Below, one piece after another: positions 7,494 through 15,616 of a stretch of DNA of 33,201 bases. The position numbers and the translations under genes were made by a program. This DNA comes from Rhodococcus sp. HNM0569 (GTDB lineage: Bacteria > Actinomycetota > Actinomycetes > Mycobacteriales > Mycobacteriaceae), in contig NZ_JAASAE010000023.1 in the NCBI RefSeq assembly GCF_012726205.1, positions 1 through 33,201 on the forward strand, read 5' to 3'. Under the pieces are notes generated by a model that saw nothing but the letters and a program-made list of their open reading frames with translations, did not search any database and had not been told where the DNA came from. Positions within the stretch are counted from its first letter, which is position 1. Every line of letters starts with the position of its first letter.

Positions 7494-8398
7494 GTGTCCT
7501 CCTGTGTTGCCGTGTCACGAGTGGGTTCGAGATGGGTGAAGACCGTCGTGTTCGACAGTGCGGCGCGGATGTCGGCCTCGAGCGCGTCGAGCAGGTCGTG
7601 CCCGCGTCGCACCGTCCAGTCGCCCGGCACGCGCACGGTGACGTACACGAACCGCTGACGTCCCGACGCACGCGTGCGGATCGGCAGGAACTGGACGGGA
7701 TACTCGCCGCGGTAGCGGTCGAGGACGGCGTCGACCTTCGCGACGTCGGCGGCGGGCAACACCGCGCCGAGCAGCCCGACGACCGACTCGCGGACGAGGG
7801 CGTAGCCGATCCGCAGGATGTTCAGGCCCACGAGCAGCGCGACGATCGGGTCGAGCACGTCCCACCCGAACAGCGCGACCAGGCCGACGCCGACGAGCAC
7901 GCCCACCGACGTCCACACGTCCGTCAGCAGGTGCTTGCCGTCCGCGACGAGCGTGATCGACCGGTGCTTGCGGCCGACATTCAGCAGGGTGAGCCCGAGC
8001 GCGAGGTTGAGCACGGACGCGCCCGTCGACAGCAGCAGGCCGAGGCCGGGTTGCTCGACCGGTTGCGGGGTGACGAAGCGTCCGATCGACGTCCACACGA
8101 TCACCCCGGAGGCGACCAGGATCATCGCGCCCTCGACGGCCGCCGACAGGTACTCGGCGGTGCCGTGCCCGAAATCGTGGTTCTCGTCGGGTGGTTTCGC
8201 GGCGGCGCGCAGTGCCAGCACGCCGATCACGGCGGCGACGAGGTTGACGCCCGATTCGAGTGCGTCCGACAGCAGACCCACCGAACCGGTGATCCACGCG
8301 GCGACGGCCTTGAGCAGCATCGTCGCGAGCGCCGTGGCGACCGACAGCAGCATGAACCGCACGAGCACCTGGTTCTCCCGCGTCGTGTCGCCGGACAT
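7490..8398 (-). CDS. Cation diffusion facilitator (CDF) family metal efflux transporter
   Basis: A 302-residue CDF transporter with six hydrophobic segments and a C-terminal cytoplasmic domain with alternating beta and helix. The intramembrane metal site is represented by D45 in SDALES (TM2) and by H156 and D160 in KHLLTD (TM5). The usual fourth acidic residue four positions after D45 is Ser, with Glu at 48, a variant I associate with an actinobacterial subgroup. The loop motif HDFGHG after TM2 is typical of the family. These proteins export Zn, Fe, Mn or Co in exchange for protons, and the metal is not predictable here. The first gene of the unit, it is joined to the ABC ATPase by a 4-nt overlap. 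The frame extends upstream to 8494, but the ATG at 8398 matches the expected N-terminus. Confidence 0.87.
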   Translation of the reverse strand: MSGDTTRENQVLVRFMLLSVATALATMLLKAVAAWITGSVGLLSDALESGVNLVAAVIGVLALRAAAKPPDENHDFGHGTAEYLSAAVEGAMILVASGVIVWTSIGRFVTPQPVEQPGLGLLLSTGASVLNLALGLTLLNVGRKHRSITLVADGKHLLTDVWTSVGVLVGVGLVALFGWDVLDPIVALLVGLNILRIGYALVRESVVGLLGAVLPAADVAKVDAVLDRYRGEYPVQFLPIRTRASGRQRFVYVTVRVPGDWTVRRGHDLLDALEADIRAALSNTTVFTHLEPTRDTATQEDT

Positions 8399-8466
8399 GC
8401 GTACAGCAGACCACGACGGGCTTCCCGTGAGTGGGAAACCGCGCTCGAACGACACCGCGGATGTTT

Positions 8467-8478
8467 CACAATCGGGCC
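8467..8478 (+). promoter_or_regulatory. Candidate leaderless -10 element for the membrane protein gene at 8479
   Basis: CACAAT at 8467-8472 is followed by 6 nt and then the ATG at 8479. No ribosome binding site is visible. A -10 element at this distance would place the transcription start on or next to the ATG. CTCGAA lies 17 bp upstream of the -10 as a weak -35. Confidence 0.4.
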
Positions 8479-9804
8479 ATGTCCGAGTCCGCACCGACGC
8501 AGCCGTCCGTCTCGACCCACGCGCCGGGTGACGGCGCGCCGGGCCGGGGCCCGTTGGCCGCGTGGCGCAGGTTCTACTCGACGCTTCCGCCGGCGGTGCA
8601 GCTGATCGGGTTGCAGCTGTGGCTGCCGGTGTTCTTCATCATCCTGTTCTGCCTGTGCTACATCGCGGCATTCCACGCGCCGAAGGTGCACGACGCGCCG
8701 GTGGCCCTCGCGGCACCCGCGGTCGAACAGGCCCAGCAGGTCGAGCAGCAGTTGAGCAGCGCGACTCGGGACGCGATCGCCTACCGCGTCGTCGACGGCC
8801 CGGACGCGGCGCAGGACGCGGTGCGCAGCGGCGAGGTGGTGGGCGCACTCGTGTTCGGCGACGACCCGTCGGCGCCGCCCACGCTGTACACGGCGGGTGC
8901 ACACCAGTTCCAGGCCCAGCAGATCGTGTCCGCCGTGTTCACGCCGGTGTTCGCGGCGCAGGGCATCGCACTGCACCAGGTCGATCTCGCGCCGCTGCCC
9001 GCGAACGACTCGTACGGCATGACGGCGATGTACCTGATGCTGTCGTGGTGCATCGGCGGCTACATGGTGGCGATGTTCATCGGGATGATGGGCGCGCCGC
9101 TGCTGCACCGCACGCGGGTCGCGATCATCGTGGGCGGCGCCGCGGTGCTGTCACTGCTCGCGAATTTCCTGGCCGGACCGGTGCTCGGCGCGATCGACGG
9201 ACACTTCTGGCAGCTGGTGGGCATCGCCTTCGTGTGGATCATCGCGATCGGGCTCGTGGTCAACGGGCTCAGCTACTTCTTCGGCCGGTTCATCACCGTT
9301 CCCGCGCTGGTGATCTTCGTGTTCCTGTCGATACCGGCGTCGGGTGCGGCGTATCCGACGTGGATGATGCCCGCGGTGTTCGACCATCTGCGTCCCCTCG
9401 TGGTGGGGCACGGCATCACCGAGATGATCAAGCACACCGTGTACGGCGTCGGCGAGTCGTTCGGCATCGGTTTCCGGCAGTTGGTGTGCTACGCCGTGAT
9501 CGGCATCGTGCTGTCGGCGGTGGGCAAGCCGTGGCGGCAGCGACGCGAGGTGGCGCGGATCCTCGCGGGCAAGACCACGATGATGATGGATGCGCAGAAT
9601 GCAATGCGCGAGCACGGAATCGAGGTGCGCGCCGAGGTACTCGCGAAGGCGGGCGTGCCCGACGCCGAGAGTGAGGCCCGCACGCTCGAGGACGAGGACG
9701 AACGGGTGGGGGATGCGTTCACCAACTACGGCCATCCGATGACCGGCTACGACGACGAGGTCACCGACTCGGCGGATGCCCGAGGCCCTCGACAAGGGCA
9801 GTGA
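8479..9804 (+). CDS. YhgE/ABC-2-like integral membrane protein
   Basis: A 441-residue protein. An N-terminal Pro/Ser-rich tail is followed by a first membrane segment (about 45-64), an extracytoplasmic domain of roughly 120 residues, and then a cluster of five to six membrane segments. A charged, acidic C-terminal tail of about 80 residues follows. This arrangement is that of the YhgE/Pip and ABC-2 type permease superfamily, but no ATPase is encoded next to it. The Gly/Ala-rich second half (VGGAAVLSLLANFLAGPVLGA) resembles the DUF3533-like membrane domain. The role is unknown. The ATG at 8479 is chosen over 8461 because a -10-like element sits 6 nt before it. The 3' end overlaps the convergent TetR gene by 44 bp. 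Confidence 0.75.
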   Translation: MSESAPTQPSVSTHAPGDGAPGRGPLAAWRRFYSTLPPAVQLIGLQLWLPVFFIILFCLCYIAAFHAPKVHDAPVALAAPAVEQAQQVEQQLSSATRDAIAYRVVDGPDAAQDAVRSGEVVGALVFGDDPSAPPTLYTAGAHQFQAQQIVSAVFTPVFAAQGIALHQVDLAPLPANDSYGMTAMYLMLSWCIGGYMVAMFIGMMGAPLLHRTRVAIIVGGAAVLSLLANFLAGPVLGAIDGHFWQLVGIAFVWIIAIGLVVNGLSYFFGRFITVPALVIFVFLSIPASGAAYPTWMMPAVFDHLRPLVVGHGITEMIKHTVYGVGESFGIGFRQLVCYAVIGIVLSAVGKPWRQRREVARILAGKTTMMMDAQNAMREHGIEVRAEVLAKAGVPDAESEARTLEDEDERVGDAFTNYGHPMTGYDDEVTDSADARGPRQGQ

Positions 9805-10372
9805 GTGCGAGTTCGAAACTGTCCTGGTCGATTTCGCCTGCACGCTCGCGGAGCAGGTGCGCCTGGCCGAGATGCGGATAGCGGCCTTCGTACACGGCCT
9901 TCTCGTCGGGAAAACCAGACGAGAACGACGAGATCGCCGAGCCCACCACGAGGTACTTGATCGACGCGCTGATCATCGTCGCGCGGCGCGGCGGCCACCC
10001 GCCCGCGGTGAGCCCGCCGAAGACCGCATCAGCGCGGTCGAGCGCACCGGCACGATCGCTCGGCCCGAACGCGAGGTACGGCACCATGTTCGGGTGCGCG
10101 ACCATCGCCGCACGATAGCTGCGGGCCCACGAGAGCACGCCTGCGCGCCATCCGTCGGCGAACGCCGAGACGTCCACCTGGTCGGCGACCGTCTGCGCGA
10201 TGTCGCGCAGCACGTCGTCCTTCGCCGGGTAGTGCGCGTACAGCGACGGTGCCTGCACGCCGAGCGCGGCCGCGATCTTGCGCATGGACACCGCGTCGAG
10301 CCCGAACTCGTCGACGAGTCGCAGCGTCGCGTCGCGGATGCGCTCGCGGGTGAGCGGTTGTGGGCCCGGCAC
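9761..10372 (-). CDS. TetR family transcriptional regulator
   Basis: A 203-residue repressor. The N-terminal helix-turn-helix lies at about residues 28-49 (SMRKIAAALGVQAPSLYAHYPAK), the typical TetR layout. The C-terminal part (WARSYRAAMVAHPN, then YLAFGP) resembles the TetR_C group of tetracycline-repressor-like ligand domains. The GTG at 10372 is preceded by a purine-rich AAAGGA and gives the usual TetR N-terminus. An ATG at 10414 would fall inside the operator region. It is divergent from the acyl-CoA dehydrogenase genes, and two near-identical palindromes lie in the 133-bp gap, so autoregulation and repression of the dehydrogenases are likely. The ligand is probably an acyl-CoA or related metabolite by context, which is inference. 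Confidence 0.88.
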   Translation of the reverse strand: MPGPQPLTRERIRDATLRLVDEFGLDAVSMRKIAAALGVQAPSLYAHYPAKDDVLRDIAQTVADQVDVSAFADGWRAGVLSWARSYRAAMVAHPNMVPYLAFGPSDRAGALDRADAVFGGLTAGGWPPRRATMISASIKYLVVGSAISSFSSGFPDEKAVYEGRYPHLGQAHLLRERAGEIDQDSFELALTALVEGLGHPPSR

Positions 10373-10407
10373 GCGTCGGTCCTTTCCAGGAGGGGATATC
10401 CGGCAGG

Positions 10408-10443
10408 CTAACACTGTCAGCCCCTGATGGCTAACAGTGTTAG
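10408..10443. promoter_or_regulatory. Twin TetR-type operator between tetR and the acyl-CoA dehydrogenase genes
   Basis: Two 13-bp palindromes occur in tandem: CTAACACTGTCAG (10408-10420, one mismatch from a perfect palindrome) and CTAACAGTGTTAG (10431-10443, perfect 6+1+6). Their centres are 23 bp apart. The outer halves also form a longer inverted repeat: GGCTAACACTGT (10406-10417) with ACAGTGTTAGCC (10434-10445). This is what two cooperatively bound TetR dimers would need. The sites lie 36 bp from the tetR start and 63 bp from the acyl-CoA dehydrogenase start. Confidence 0.75.
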
Positions 10444-10505
10444 CCTCGCTGGTGACTCACGGTGCCGGCGTCGCTCGGCACCACCGGCACCACGGAAGGT
10501 CAGCA

Positions 10506-11678
10506 GTGAACCTCGAACTCACCGAAGACGAGCGCGCATTCCAGGAGGAGATGCGCACGTTCTTCACGACGCACGTGCCCGCCGAGATCCGCGACAAGGT
10601 CGCGGAAGGGCGCAAGCTCACGAAGGACGACATCGTCACGTCGCAGCGCATCCTCAACGAACACGGCCTCGCAACTCCCAACTGGCCCGTCGAGTGGGGT
10701 GGCAAGGACTGGACGCCCGTGCAGCGTCACCTCTGGCTCGACGAGCTGCAGCGCGCGTCGGTGCCCGAGCCGCTCGCGTTCAACGCGTCGATGGTCGGCC
10801 CGGTCATCGCGGCATTCGGTTCCGAGGAACTCAAGAAGCGCTTCCTGCCCGCCACCGCGAACCTCGACATCTGGTGGTGCCAGGGCTTTTCCGAGCCCGA
10901 GGCGGGTTCGGATCTCGCGTCCCTCAAGACCCGCGCGGTGCGTGACGGCGACGACTACATCGTCAACGGACAGAAGACGTGGACGACCCTCGCGCAGTAC
11001 GCCGACTGGATCTTCTGCCTCGTGCGCACCGACCCGGACGCGCCGAAGCGGCAGGCAGGCATCTCGTTCCTGCTGATCGACATGAACACCCCCGGCATCA
11101 CGGTGCGCCCGATCAAGCTCATCGACGGCGGCCACGAGGTCAACGAGGTCTTCTTCGAGAACGTCCGGGTACCCGCCGAGAACCTCGTCGGCGAGGAGAA
11201 CGCCGGCTGGTCGTACGCGAAGTTCCTGCTCGGCAACGAGCGCACCTCGGTCGCGCGGGTCGGCACGTCGAAGGTGCAGCTCGACCGGGCCAAGCGGCTC
11301 GCCGCCGAGACGTACGTCGACGGCGCACCGCTGCTGTCCGACCCGCTGTTCGCGGCGCGCATCGCCGAGCTCGAGACCGAACTGCTCGCGCTCGAGCTCA
11401 CGCAGTCGCGCGTCGTCGCGGGCTCGAGCGACGGCAAGCCCAACCCGGCGTCGTCGGTGCTCAAGCTGCGCGGCTCCGAGATCCAGGAAGCCGTCACCGA
11501 ACTGCTCGTCGACATCGCGGGCCCCGACTCGCTGCCCGTCGACGCCGAGGGCATCGCGTCGCCCGCGTGGGCGCAGGCATCCGGTCCCAGCTACCTCAAC
11601 ACCCGCAAGGTGACCATCTACGGCGGCTCGAGCGAGGTCCAGCGCTCGATCATCGCCTCCTCGATTCTCGGATTGTGA
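10506..11678 (+). CDS. Acyl-CoA dehydrogenase, large subunit (FadE-like)
   Basis: A 390-residue flavoprotein that introduces a trans-2 double bond into an acyl-CoA. FAD-domain motifs are visible: WWCQGFSEPEAGSDLASL (123-140), the NGQKTWTT segment (154-161), and the C-terminal IYGGSSEVQRS (371 onward). The catalytic Glu of the MCAD type (YEGT) is Gly here (YGGS). A Glu at 245, in LLGNERTS, falls where isovaleryl-CoA dehydrogenase carries its catalytic base, so this subunit probably holds the active site. The start is GTG with GGAAGG about 7 nt upstream. The next gene begins 9 nt after its stop and encodes a smaller, more divergent dehydrogenase, which matches the heteromeric FadE pairs known in mycobacteria and rhodococci for sterol side chains and dicarboxylic acyl-CoA. 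Confidence 0.9.
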   Translation: MNLELTEDERAFQEEMRTFFTTHVPAEIRDKVAEGRKLTKDDIVTSQRILNEHGLATPNWPVEWGGKDWTPVQRHLWLDELQRASVPEPLAFNASMVGPVIAAFGSEELKKRFLPATANLDIWWCQGFSEPEAGSDLASLKTRAVRDGDDYIVNGQKTWTTLAQYADWIFCLVRTDPDAPKRQAGISFLLIDMNTPGITVRPIKLIDGGHEVNEVFFENVRVPAENLVGEENAGWSYAKFLLGNERTSVARVGTSKVQLDRAKRLAAETYVDGAPLLSDPLFAARIAELETELLALELTQSRVVAGSSDGKPNPASSVLKLRGSEIQEAVTELLVDIAGPDSLPVDAEGIASPAWAQASGPSYLNTRKVTIYGGSSEVQRSIIASSILGL

Positions 11679-11687
11679 GACCACGCA

Positions 11688-12797
11688 ATGAATTTCGAAC
11701 TCGACACCGAACAGGACCTGCTCCGCAAGACCGTCCGTGACGTCCTCGGCCGCGCCTACGACGCCGAGACCCGCGCACAGGTCGCCGAGACCGAGGAGGG
11801 CTTCAAGCCCGACGTGTGGAACCAGCTCGCCGAGCTGGGTGTGCTGGGCCTGCCGTTCGCGGAAGAACACGGCGGCATGGCCGCGGGCCCGGTCGAGACG
11901 ATGGCCGTGATGACCGAGATCGGCCGTGCGCTCGCCCCCGAACCGCTGCTCGACGCGGTCCTCACGCCCGGCGGTCTCGTCGACGCACTCGGCAGCGACG
12001 CGCAGCGTGCCGCGATCCTGCCGGGCCTCGCCGAGGGCACCCGCAAGCTCGCGTTCGCGCACGACGAGCCCGGCCGCCGCTGGCCCGACACGGCCGTCGC
12101 CACCACGGCCACGCAGGCCGACGGCCAGTGGCGGCTCACCGGCACCAAGAACCCGGTGCGCGCGGGCGACGCCGCCGACGCGTTCGTCGTGTCGGCTGCG
12201 CTGCCGGACGGGGGAGTCGGCCTGTTCGTCGTCGACGCGGCGGCGTCGGGCGTCACCCGCACGGCCTTCCACACGGTCGACGCGCGGCGTGGCGCGCAGG
12301 TCGAACTCGCCGACGCACCCGCCGAGGTCCTCGGCGACGGCGGCGACGCGGCGGCGGCGATCGAGGCGGCGCAGGTGCGTGCGCAGGCCGCGCTGTGCGC
12401 CGAGGCCGTCGGCCTGATGGGCGAGGCGCTGCGGCTCACCACCGAGTACCTGAAGCAGCGCAAGCAGTTCGGGGCGCCGCTCGCGCGCTTCCAGGCACTC
12501 ACGCATCGTGCCGCCGACATGTACGTCGCGCTCGAACTCGCGACCAGCATGAGCCTGTACGCGACGATGGCGCTCGCCGACGGCACGGTCGATCCCACGA
12601 TCGCGTCGCGCGCGAAGCTGCAGGTGGGACGCTCGGCACGGCTCGTCGGGCAGGAAGCGATCCAGATGCACGGCGGCATCGGCATGACCGCCGAGTACCC
12701 CGTCGGTCACTACGTGAGCCGGCTGACCGCGATCGAGCACACCCTCGGCAGCAGCGAGGATCACGTGCGCACGCTCGCCCGCGCGGTCGCGAGCTGA
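11688..12797 (+). CDS. Acyl-CoA dehydrogenase, small subunit (FadE-like)
   Basis: A 369-residue acyl-CoA dehydrogenase paralogue. The C-terminal all-helical domain is recognisable (LKQRKQFGAPLARFQALTHRAADM, 255-278) and so is QMHGGIGMTAEY (326-337). The middle domain is Ala-rich and lacks the FAD-binding SEPxAGSD motif. No Glu is present at either of the two usual catalytic-base positions. It therefore looks like the non-catalytic or FAD-sharing partner of the upstream subunit, as in alpha2-beta2 FadE complexes. Codon usage and strand match the neighbour, and the 9-nt gap indicates an operon. The substrate is unknown. Confidence 0.88.
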   Translation: MNFELDTEQDLLRKTVRDVLGRAYDAETRAQVAETEEGFKPDVWNQLAELGVLGLPFAEEHGGMAAGPVETMAVMTEIGRALAPEPLLDAVLTPGGLVDALGSDAQRAAILPGLAEGTRKLAFAHDEPGRRWPDTAVATTATQADGQWRLTGTKNPVRAGDAADAFVVSAALPDGGVGLFVVDAAASGVTRTAFHTVDARRGAQVELADAPAEVLGDGGDAAAAIEAAQVRAQAALCAEAVGLMGEALRLTTEYLKQRKQFGAPLARFQALTHRAADMYVALELATSMSLYATMALADGTVDPTIASRAKLQVGRSARLVGQEAIQMHGGIGMTAEYPVGHYVSRLTAIEHTLGSSEDHVRTLARAVAS

Positions 12798-12887
12798 GCC
12801 ACCACCGGGAATGATCTCGGCGGGCGTCGCGTTGGCGCGGATGCTGGAAGATTCAAGTATCCGCCCGACTACGAAGAGGTGCCGACA

Positions 12888-13901
12888 GTGGAACTGGGCC
12901 TCACGACGTTCGCCGAGATCGATCCCGCCGCCGCGCGCGACGGCGTCACGCCCGGCCGCCGCCTGCGCGAACTGATCGAGGAGATCGAACTCGCCGACCA
13001 GGTGGGGCTCGACGTCTTCGGCGTCGGCGAACACCACCGCGCCGACTTCGTCGCGTCCGCGCCGCCGATGGTGCTCGCCGCCGCGGCCACCCGCACGGAG
13101 CGGATCGCGTTGTCGAGTGCCGTCACGGTGCTCAGCTCGGACGACCCGGTGCGGGTGTTCGAGCAGTTCTCGACGCTCGACCTGCTCTCGAACGGTCGCG
13201 CCGAAGTGATGGCAGGCCGAGGCTCGTTCACCGAGTCCTTCCCGCTGTTCGGGTACGACCTCGCCGACTACAACGAACTGTTCGCCGAGAAGCTCGACCT
13301 GCTGCTGAAGCTGCGCGACGAGGACGCCGTCACGTGGTCGGGCACCCATCGTGCGGCGCTCTCGCACGAGACCGTGTACCCGAGGCCCGCACGGCCGCTG
13401 CCGGTGTGGGTCGCGGTGGGCGGCAACCAGCATTCCGTCGTGCGGGCCGGACTCCTCGGCCTGCCGATGGCGCTCGCCATCATCGGCGGGCAGTACCGCG
13501 CGTTCGAGCCGCTCGCCGACCTGCACCGCCGCGCCCTCGCCGAGGGCGGACACGAGCCTCAACCGATCGCGGTCCACGCACACGGCTACGTCGCCGACAC
13601 CGAGGCGAAGGCGATCGAGGAGTTCTACCCGCCCTACGCCCAGGCGATGACCGGGCTCGGCCGCGAACGCGGCTGGGCACCGATGAACCGCGGTGCCTTC
13701 GACCAGATGCGCAGCGCGCCAGGCTCGCTCGTCCTGGGCAATCCCGAACAGGTCGCCGAGAAGATCGTCGCGATGCGCGACACGCTCGGTCTCGATCGGT
13801 TCATGCTGCACCCCGGCGTCGGTCCGGTGTCCCATGCGGGCACCATGCGCGCGATCGAACTCCTCGGCACCGAGGTGGCGCCGCTCGTCGGCGGAGCATG
13901 A
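12888..13901 (+). CDS. LLM-class flavin-dependent oxidoreductase (luciferase-like)
   Basis: A 337-residue TIM-barrel flavoprotein. The VFGVGEHHR motif (43-51) is followed by an ALSSAVTVLSSDDPVRV strand and a segment resembling the FMN-binding region (NGRAEVMAGRGSF). Later VWVAVGGNQHSV and LGNPEQVAEKI are both typical of the luciferase-like monooxygenase family. These enzymes use reduced FMN or F420, and which one applies cannot be told from the sequence. GTG at 12888 is preferred because AAGAGG lies 8 nt before it; a GTG at 12879 is also in frame. A 90-bp gap separates it from the dehydrogenase genes, so it could be the third gene of that operon or have its own promoter. Confidence 0.85.
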   Translation: MELGLTTFAEIDPAAARDGVTPGRRLRELIEEIELADQVGLDVFGVGEHHRADFVASAPPMVLAAAATRTERIALSSAVTVLSSDDPVRVFEQFSTLDLLSNGRAEVMAGRGSFTESFPLFGYDLADYNELFAEKLDLLLKLRDEDAVTWSGTHRAALSHETVYPRPARPLPVWVAVGGNQHSVVRAGLLGLPMALAIIGGQYRAFEPLADLHRRALAEGGHEPQPIAVHAHGYVADTEAKAIEEFYPPYAQAMTGLGRERGWAPMNRGAFDQMRSAPGSLVLGNPEQVAEKIVAMRDTLGLDRFMLHPGVGPVSHAGTMRAIELLGTEVAPLVGGA

Positions 13902-13948
13902 TGCAGCGAGGACCGTCCGAATCGCGCCGGGGCGACGCGTCTGCTCGG

Positions 13949-13960
13949 TAGCGTCCTCGT
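13949..13960 (+). promoter_or_regulatory. Candidate leaderless -10 element for the MFS gene
   Basis: TAGCGT (13949-13954) fits the actinobacterial -10 pattern TAnnnT and is followed by 6 nt and the ATG at 13961. No ribosome binding site lies upstream of the ATG, which suggests a leaderless transcript. Confidence 0.5.
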
Positions 13961-15571
13961 ATGACCGTTCGGAACGCGCCGTCGTCGTCGACGTGGGCTC
14001 CGATGGCGTCGAAGATCTTCACGGCGCTGTGGATCGCGCAACTCGTGTCCAACCTGGGCACCTGGATGCAGACCGTCGGCGCGCAGTGGCTGCTGGTAGG
14101 CGAACCGAACGCGTCGACCCTCGTCGCACTCGTGCAGACAGCGGCGACGATGCCGGTCATGCTGCTCGCGCTGCCCTCGGGCGTGCTCGCCGACCTCGTC
14201 AACCGTCGTCGGCTGCTCATCGTGAGCCAAGCGACGATGGCCGTCCTGGCGATCGTGCTCACGGTCATGACGTGGACCGGCGCGACGACGCCGGTGTCGC
14301 TGCTCAGTCTGTTGTTCCTGCTCGGCTGCGGTCAGGCGCTCACGGCGCCGGCATGGCAGGCAATCCAGCCGGAACTCGTTCCGCGCGACCAGATCCCCGC
14401 CGCGGCGGCGCTCAACAGCATGAACATCAATGTCGCGCGAGGTATCGGGCCCGCGATCGCGGGCGTGCTCGTGTCGCTGTCCGGGCCGACGCTCGTGTTC
14501 GGGCTCAACGCGGTGTCCTTCGTCGGCATCGTGCTCGTACTGCTGTTCTGGAAGGAAAACGTCACCGAGTCGTCGTTGCCCGCCGAGAAGCCTTTCGCGG
14601 CACTCGGATCGGGCCCCCGGTTCGTGCGGTCCGCTCCCGCGATCCGTCGTGTGCTGCTGCGCGCGATCCTGTTCGTCGGACCCGCGAGCGCACTGTGGGC
14701 GCTGCTGCCGCTCGTCGCGAAGCAGGAGCTGGGCCTCGGGTCCGCCGGATACGGCCTGATGCTCGGCGCCCTCGGTCTCGGCGCCGTCCTGGGCGCGCTC
14801 ACACTGTCGAGGATGCGCCGGTACCTGTCGGGCAACCTGCTGCTCGCGGTGTCGGCGGGTGTCTTCGCGCTCGGTACCGCGGTGGTCGCGGCCGTCGACG
14901 TCGTGTGGCTCGCGTTGGTCGTGCTCGTCGCCGCGGGCGTCGCGTGGCTCCTCTCGCTCTCGACGCTCAACTCCGCGATGCAGCTCATGCTGCCCGCGTG
15001 GATCCGGGCCCGTGGCTTGTCGATCTACCTGCTCGTGTTCATGGGCGGTCAGGCCGTCGGCTCGCTCGTCTGGGGTCTCGTCGCGAGCGGCGTCGGCGTG
15101 CGGACCGCGCTCGTCGTCGCGGCCGGTCTGCTCGCGGCGGCGGCCGTGTCGGTGACGGTGCTGCCGCTGCTCGGGTCCACGTGGTCGCTCGACGTCACGT
15201 CGGTGGCGCACTGGCCCGAGCCGACGCTCGTGTTCGAGCCCGACGCCGACGACGGTCCGGTACTGGTGCTCAACAACTACCGCGTCCAGCCCGACGAGGA
15301 AGACGAGTTCGTCGACGCGATGGCCCGGCTCGGCCGCTCACGGCAACGCACCGGCGGCATGGACTGGCGGCTCTACCGCGACACGAACGAGGCGAACCGG
15401 TTCGTCGAGACGTTCCTGGTCCGCTCGTGGCGCGAACACATGCTGCAGCACGAGGGCCGGCTGACCGGTGTGGACAAGGCCAACGAGGAACGCGTCGAAC
15501 AGTTCCTGGTCGAGCCGTCGACGGTGCGCCACCTCGTGGCCGTCCGTAGACCGCGTACGCGATCGAGGTGA
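13961..15571 (+). CDS. MFS exporter (MFS_3/EntS-like) with C-terminal ferredoxin-like domain
   Basis: A 536-residue transporter. Residues 17-415 contain about 12 membrane segments. The MFS motif A (GVLADLVNRRRLL, 74-86) lies between TM2 and TM3. The N-terminal half contains AQLVSNLGTWMQTVGAQWL, typical of the MFS_3 (enterobactin exporter-like) group. After about residue 430 a soluble domain follows (LNNYRVQPDEEDEFVDAMARL, then DWRLYRD and FLVRSWREHMLQHEGR). Its spacing of aromatic residues and helices resembles antibiotic biosynthesis monooxygenase (ABM-type) ferredoxin-like domains. Such MFS-plus-ABM fusions occur in actinobacteria, and the function of the extra domain is unknown. The exported compound is not predictable. 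The gene has a leaderless-type promoter just upstream. Confidence 0.85.
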   Translation: MTVRNAPSSSTWAPMASKIFTALWIAQLVSNLGTWMQTVGAQWLLVGEPNASTLVALVQTAATMPVMLLALPSGVLADLVNRRRLLIVSQATMAVLAIVLTVMTWTGATTPVSLLSLLFLLGCGQALTAPAWQAIQPELVPRDQIPAAAALNSMNINVARGIGPAIAGVLVSLSGPTLVFGLNAVSFVGIVLVLLFWKENVTESSLPAEKPFAALGSGPRFVRSAPAIRRVLLRAILFVGPASALWALLPLVAKQELGLGSAGYGLMLGALGLGAVLGALTLSRMRRYLSGNLLLAVSAGVFALGTAVVAAVDVVWLALVVLVAAGVAWLLSLSTLNSAMQLMLPAWIRARGLSIYLLVFMGGQAVGSLVWGLVASGVGVRTALVVAAGLLAAAAVSVTVLPLLGSTWSLDVTSVAHWPEPTLVFEPDADDGPVLVLNNYRVQPDEEDEFVDAMARLGRSRQRTGGMDWRLYRDTNEANRFVETFLVRSWREHMLQHEGRLTGVDKANEERVEQFLVEPSTVRHLVAVRRPRTRSR

Positions 15572-15616
15572 CGAAACCGCGGCTCGGGTCGCGCGTCGCG
15601 TGGAAGCATGATTCCC

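Noticed and set aside
10500-13835. Very long minus-strand open frame opposite the acyl-CoA dehydrogenases and LLM gene
   Set aside because: It is the mirror of three well-supported genes in GC-rich DNA; its translation is Arg/Asp/Glu/His-rich and matches no family.
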